This document shows positions 6,174-10,060 of a stretch of DNA of 10,060 bases, piece by piece; within the stretch, counting starts at the first letter, position 1, and every line of letters begins with the position of its first letter. Below the pieces are notes generated by a model that searched no databases, was not told the origin of the DNA, and worked only from the letters and a program-made list of their open reading frames with translations. This DNA comes from Blastococcus sp. (GTDB lineage: Bacteria; Actinomycetota; Actinomycetes; Mycobacteriales; Geodermatophilaceae): NCBI GenBank assembly GCA_025963345.1, contig JAOPUS010000087.1:1-10060 (forward strand). The letters run 5' to 3'. The position numbers and the translations under genes are program-made.

Positions 6174-7355
6174 ATGAGTGACTCGGTCGCCGTCGTCTGG
6201 GACGACTCCCTGCTCGGTTACACGATGGGCGGGGACCATCCGCTGCACCCGGTGCGCCTCGACCTGACGATGCGGCTGGCCGACACCCTGGGCGTACTCG
6301 CCACCGACCGGCTCGAGCTGCTCAGGCCCACTCCCGCCGACGTCGACCTGCTGACGCTCGTGCACGACCCGGCCTATCTCGAGGCGGTCCGCCGCGCGCC
6401 GTCGGACCCGGATGTCGGCCACGGTCTCGGCACCCCCGACAACCCGATCTTCGAGGGCATGTACGACGCGGCGGCGCTGATCACCGGCGGCAGCGTGCTC
6501 GCTGCCCAGCAGGTGCACAGCGGGCGGTCCCAGCACGCGGTCAACATCTCCGGCGGCCTGCACCACGCCATGCGCGACGCGGCCTCGGGCTTCTGCGTCT
6601 TCAACGACGCCGCCGTCGCGATCGCGTGGCTGCTCGCGCAGGGGTACGAACGGATCGCCTACGTCGACCTCGACGTCCATCACGGAGACGGCGTCCAGGC
6701 GGCGTTCTACGACGACTCGCGGGTGCTGACGGTGAGCATCCACCAGACGCCGCTGACCTTGTTCCCGGGAACCGGCTTCCCGGAGGAGACGGGCGACCCG
6801 GAGAAGGCGATGGGCAGCGCGGTGAACCTCGCCCTGCCCAACGGCACCGACGACTCCGCGTGGCTGCGCGCCTTCACTGCCGTGGTCCCCAGTGTGCTGC
6901 GGGCGTTCCAACCGCAGATCCTCGTCACCCAGTGCGGCTGCGACGCCCACCACGAGGACCCGCTCGCCGACCTCGCGCTCACCGTCGACGGGCAGCGCGC
7001 CAGCTACCGGGCGATGCACGACCTCGCCCACGAGATCTGCGAGGGACGCTGGGTCGTCCTCGGCGGGGGTGGCTACGGCCTGGTGCGCTGCGTGCCCCGA
7101 GCGTGGACGCACCTGATCGCCGAGGTCAGCGGTACCCGGCTCGACCCGGCCACCGAGATCCCGCAGTCCTGGCGGGACGACGTCGTCCGCCGCGGGCTCA
7201 AGGCCCGGCCGCCCACGCACATGACCGAGGGCGGGTACACCGGGTTCTCCCGGTGGGACACCTTCACCGAGTCCCGCGTCGACCGCGCGGTCATGCGCAC
7301 CCGGCGGGCCTGCTTGCCCTACTTCGGCCTCGACCCGGACGATCCCCGTGACTGA
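6174..7355 (+). CDS. acuC: AcuC-type lysine deacetylase (class I HDAC fold)
   Basis: A 393-residue Zn-dependent deacetylase of the arginase/HDAC superfamily, the length expected for AcuC. In Bacillus AcuC removes the acetyl group from the active-site lysine of acetyl-CoA synthetase, switching it on again. Everything needed for catalysis is visible: the His pair His130-His131 in ISGGLHHAM, Zn ligands Asp167 and His169 in YVDLDVHHGDGVQ, Asp257 in QCGCDAHHEDP, and the transition-state Tyr301 after GGGG (297-300). SIHQ at 188-191 and FPGTGF also fit the family. There is no signal peptide, so it acts in the cytoplasm. ATG 6174 follows an AGGGGG purine run (6164-6169). The stop at 7353-7355 overlaps the next gene by 8 bp, so the two proteins are probably translationally coupled. 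The gene is divergent from ideR across a 166-bp gap. The name acuC is by homology; a role in acetoin use is not implied. Confidence 0.95.
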   Translation: MSDSVAVVWDDSLLGYTMGGDHPLHPVRLDLTMRLADTLGVLATDRLELLRPTPADVDLLTLVHDPAYLEAVRRAPSDPDVGHGLGTPDNPIFEGMYDAAALITGGSVLAAQQVHSGRSQHAVNISGGLHHAMRDAASGFCVFNDAAVAIAWLLAQGYERIAYVDLDVHHGDGVQAAFYDDSRVLTVSIHQTPLTLFPGTGFPEETGDPEKAMGSAVNLALPNGTDDSAWLRAFTAVVPSVLRAFQPQILVTQCGCDAHHEDPLADLALTVDGQRASYRAMHDLAHEICEGRWVVLGGGGYGLVRCVPRAWTHLIAEVSGTRLDPATEIPQSWRDDVVRRGLKARPPTHMTEGGYTGFSRWDTFTESRVDRAVMRTRRACLPYFGLDPDDPRD

Positions 7356-10059
7356 GCAGACCACCCAGTCCCCGGCCGAGCCGCCCGTCGAGGCCCCCCC
7401 GCCGCCACCGCACTGGGAGGCCGACATCGTCGCGGCCGACGGCGGGACGGTGCACCTGCGCCCGATCTCGCCCCACGACGACGAGGGTCTCGTCGGGCTG
7501 ATGGAGCGCAGCAGCGACCAGACCCGCTACTACCGGTTCTTCGGGCCGATGAAGCGGCTCTCCGACCGCGACCTGCACCGCTTCACCCACGTCGACCACG
7601 TCGACCGGGTGGCCTTCGTCGTGCTGCTCGGCGACCAGATCGTGGGCGTAGGCCGGTTCGACCGCTATCCCGGCACCGACGACGCCGAGGTCGCCTTCCT
7701 CATCGAGGACGCCCATCAGGGCCGCGGCCTGGGGTCGGTGCTGCTCGAGCATCTCGCCGCCGCCGCCCGCGAGCGCGGGATCAAGCGCTTCGTCGCCGAG
7801 GTGCTGGCCCAGAACAGCAAGATGGTGCGGGTCTTCCAGGACGCCGGCTACAAGGCCGAACGCTCCTACGAGGACGGCGTCGTCCACCTGACGTTCCCGA
7901 TCGACCACACCGAGGACGCCCTCGCCGTCTCCTACGAACGCGAGCAGCGCAGCGAGTCGCGGTCGATCGCCCGGCTGCTCACCCCCTCGTCGGTGGCTGT
8001 CGTGGGGGCGAGCAACGACCCGGGCAAGCTCGGCAACGCCGTCCTCACCGACCTGCTGGGCTACGGCTTCGACGGTCCGATCTACCCGGTCAATCCCGGG
8101 GCCCGGCACGTGCGCGGGGTGCCCGCCTACGCCGACATCGAGGCGATCCCCGGCGACGTCGACCTCGCCGTCGTCGCCGTGCCGGCCGAGGAGGTGGCCG
8201 CCGTCGTGGAGGCATGCCGGCGCAAGCGGGTGCGCGGGCTGGTGGTCATCTCCGGCGGCTTCGGTGAGGCCGGGCCGGACGGCCGGGCCGCCGAGCGCCG
8301 GCTGGTCGCCGCGGCTCGCGCCTCCGGGATGCGGGTGGTCGGCCCCAACTGCCTGGGCGTCGTCAACACCGACCCGGCGATCCGGCTCAACGCCAGCCTC
8401 GCCCCGCAGATCCCCGGCCGCGGTCGGGTCGGGTTCTTCGCCCAGTCGGGGGCGCTGGGCGTCGCCCTGCTGGAGCGGGCGCACAGCCGCAAGATCGGCC
8501 TGTCGACGTTCGTCTCGGCGGGCAACCGGGCCGACGTCAGCGGCAACGACCTGTTGCAGTACTGGGCGACCGACCCGGCCACCGAGGTGGTGCTGCTCTA
8601 CCTGGAGAGCTTTGGCAACCCGCGCAAGTTCGCCCGGCTGGCCCGCACGGTGGGCCGCACGAAGCCGGTGGTCGCGGTGAAGAGCGGCCGGCACGTGGGC
8701 ATGACGCCCGGCCTCGTCGGCACCTCCGTGGCCGTGCCGGAGGAGTCCGTCGCCGCGCTGTTCGCCTCGGCGGGCGTGATCCGGGTGGACACCGTGGCGC
8801 AGCTGCTCGACGTGGGCTCGCTGCTGGCCCACCAGCCGCTGCCCGAGGGTTCCCGGGTCGCCATCGTCGGCAACTCCACGGCGATGGGGCAGCTGGTGGC
8901 CGACGCCGTCCTGGAAGAGGGGCTGGAGCTGGCGCACGAGGCGCCGGTGGACATCGGCGTCAGCGGGTCGCCCGAGGCGTTCCGCGCCGCGCTGCAGGCG
9001 TCGGTCGACGACGACGCCGTGGATGCCGTCGTCGCGGTCTTCCTGCCGCCGCTGATGGCCGGTTCGAAGGAGTACGGGCCGGCGCTGCGCGAGGTCGCCG
9101 TCGGTTCGGCCAAGCCCATCGTCGCGACATTCCTCTCCACCGAGGGCATCCCGCCCGAGCTGGCCGTCACCGACGAGCACGGGATGCCGGGCCGCGGGTC
9201 GGTGCCGTCGTTCGCGACCCCGGAGCGGGCGGTGATCGCGCTGGCCAAGGTCGCCGAGTACGCGCGCTGGCGGCGCCGGCCGGTCGGGGAACTGCCGGAG
9301 CTGCCCGACGTCGACGAGGAGGCCGGCAAGGCGATCGTGCGCACGGCCCTTGGCGACGCCCCGCAGGGCCGTGGCCTCACCGACGAGGAGCTGATCGCCC
9401 TCCTGGCCGCCTACGGCGTGCCGCTGCTCGGCACGCGAACGGTCAGCGATGCCGCCGGCGCGGTCGCGGCGGCCAAGGAGATCGGCTACCCCGTCGTCCT
9501 CAAGTCCACCGCCCCTTGGCTCCGGCACCGTGCGGACCTGGGCGGGGTGCGGCTGGACCTGGTCGACGACGAGGCGGTCCGGAGCGCGTTCACCGCGATC
9601 CCCTCCGGCGATCCGGTGATCGTGCAGGAGATGGCGGCGCCGGGGGTGGCGACGGTCGTCGAGGTCGTCGACGACCCGTCCTTCGGTGCGCTGGTCAGCT
9701 TCGGGGTCGGGGGAGTGGCCACCGACCTGCTGGGCGACCGGGCCTACCGCACGCTGCCGCTCACCGACCTCGACGCCGCGGAACTGGTCCGCGCCCCGCG
9801 CGCGTGGCCGTTGCTCAACGGCTACCGGGGCTCGGAGCCGGTCGACGTCGCGGCGCTGGAGAACCTGCTGCTGCGGGTGGCCCGTCTGGCCGACGACCTG
9901 CCCGAGGTGCTGCGGCTGCGGCTGGAGCCGGTCATCGTCGGGCCGGCCGACCCGTGGCACGGCGGCCGGTCGCTGGTCGTCGCAGGTGGCACCTGCACGG
10001 TCGGCCCTCCGACCGCGCGGGTCGATCCCGGTCCCCGCCGCATGCGCTCGCCGGTCTAG
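7348..10059 (+). CDS. pat: Pat-like protein lysine acetyltransferase: N-terminal GNAT fused to NDP-forming acyl-CoA synthetase-like region
   Basis: A 903-residue fusion expected to acetylate protein lysines with acetyl-CoA, above all acyl-CoA synthetases. After a Pro-rich disordered leader (about 9-22), residues 25-185 form the GNAT domain, with a candidate catalytic Glu114 in AEVAFLIED and the acetyl-CoA loop QGRGLG (124-129). Residues about 210-340 are the CoA-binding Rossmann domain (VAVVGASNDPGKLGN, GPNCLG). Residues 355-500 are succinyl-CoA-ligase-like (VGFFAQSGALG), and about 670-880 are ATP-grasp (VVLKSTAPWLRHRADLGGV, Lys719, His727). The SHTG phosphohistidine motif that should follow KSGR (446-449) is replaced by VGTS, so ligase chemistry is probably dead and the region may sense CoA or acyl-CoA. 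GNAT-first order is the reverse of Salmonella Pat and matches Streptomyces PatA as I recall it. GTG 7348 lacks a Shine-Dalgarno and overlaps the acuC stop by 8 bp. The TAG at 10057-10059 completes the gene. Confidence 0.92.
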   Translation: MTEQTTQSPAEPPVEAPPPPPHWEADIVAADGGTVHLRPISPHDDEGLVGLMERSSDQTRYYRFFGPMKRLSDRDLHRFTHVDHVDRVAFVVLLGDQIVGVGRFDRYPGTDDAEVAFLIEDAHQGRGLGSVLLEHLAAAARERGIKRFVAEVLAQNSKMVRVFQDAGYKAERSYEDGVVHLTFPIDHTEDALAVSYEREQRSESRSIARLLTPSSVAVVGASNDPGKLGNAVLTDLLGYGFDGPIYPVNPGARHVRGVPAYADIEAIPGDVDLAVVAVPAEEVAAVVEACRRKRVRGLVVISGGFGEAGPDGRAAERRLVAAARASGMRVVGPNCLGVVNTDPAIRLNASLAPQIPGRGRVGFFAQSGALGVALLERAHSRKIGLSTFVSAGNRADVSGNDLLQYWATDPATEVVLLYLESFGNPRKFARLARTVGRTKPVVAVKSGRHVGMTPGLVGTSVAVPEESVAALFASAGVIRVDTVAQLLDVGSLLAHQPLPEGSRVAIVGNSTAMGQLVADAVLEEGLELAHEAPVDIGVSGSPEAFRAALQASVDDDAVDAVVAVFLPPLMAGSKEYGPALREVAVGSAKPIVATFLSTEGIPPELAVTDEHGMPGRGSVPSFATPERAVIALAKVAEYARWRRRPVGELPELPDVDEEAGKAIVRTALGDAPQGRGLTDEELIALLAAYGVPLLGTRTVSDAAGAVAAAKEIGYPVVLKSTAPWLRHRADLGGVRLDLVDDEAVRSAFTAIPSGDPVIVQEMAAPGVATVVEVVDDPSFGALVSFGVGGVATDLLGDRAYRTLPLTDLDAAELVRAPRAWPLLNGYRGSEPVDVAALENLLLRVARLADDLPEVLRLRLEPVIVGPADPWHGGRSLVVAGGTCTVGPPTARVDPGPRRMRSPV

Positions 10060-10060
10060 C

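Noticed and set aside
7291..9960. Long open frame on the minus strand (about 889 codons) opposite the Pat-like gene
   Set aside because: Its translation is Arg/Asp/Gly/His-rich low-complexity text with no domain. It is the usual mirror of a high-GC gene whose codons rarely produce antisense stops. The plus strand encodes a clear multi-domain protein.

Overview
The window is about 10 kb of very GC-rich chromosomal DNA (I estimate above 70% G+C by eye) with strong third-position G/C bias, GTG starts and TANNNT-type -10 candidates. An IdeR/DtxR regulator almost identical in its metal-binding part to the mycobacterial one, a DUF4192 protein and an actinobacterial-type Pat point to a high-GC actinobacterium. 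Geodermatophilaceae-like (Blastococcus, Modestobacter, Geodermatophilus) is my guess from the overall flavour, not something the sequence proves. I see no rRNA, tRNA, CRISPR array, transposase, integrase or phage gene. Seven genes and one broken gene account for nearly all the DNA.

Left part (1-3007). A GT4 glycosyltransferase runs leftward out of the window, probably from a leaderless promoter. Divergent from it is a small Dabb-fold (stress-responsive A/B barrel) protein. A broken gene for what looks like a secreted or lipoprotein-type domain follows. It lacks a signal peptide and has a one-base frameshift near 1417. A short non-coding stretch (1822-1900) holds two DnaA-box-like 9-mers and a perfect 8-bp hairpin. 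After it comes a complete DUF4192 gene of unknown function.

Middle (3030-6007, leftward). A cytoplasmic S9-family serine peptidase with its Ser/Asp/His triad visible lies convergent to DUF4192, only 22 bp away. Upstream of it, on the same strand, is an IdeR-type iron-dependent repressor with every known metal ligand present. A GC-rich stem-loop just after the regulator probably separates the two transcripts.

Right part (6174-10059, rightward). Divergent from ideR is a tight two-gene unit: acuC, a class I histone-deacetylase-fold lysine deacetylase, whose end overlaps by 8 bp the start of a 903-residue Pat-like protein. That protein is an N-terminal GNAT acetyltransferase fused to an acyl-CoA synthetase (NDP-forming) homologous region that has lost its phosphohistidine. 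Together they look like the eraser and writer of protein lysine acetylation, the expected main target being acetyl-CoA synthetase, as for acuA/acuC in Bacillus and Pat in Salmonella and Streptomyces. A 24-bp dyad sits in the acuC leader and is the best operator candidate in the window.

I did not find a wholly new system. The points most worth a second look are the coupled writer/eraser pair beside an iron regulator, the degenerate ligase region of Pat, the acuC dyad and the broken secreted-protein gene.
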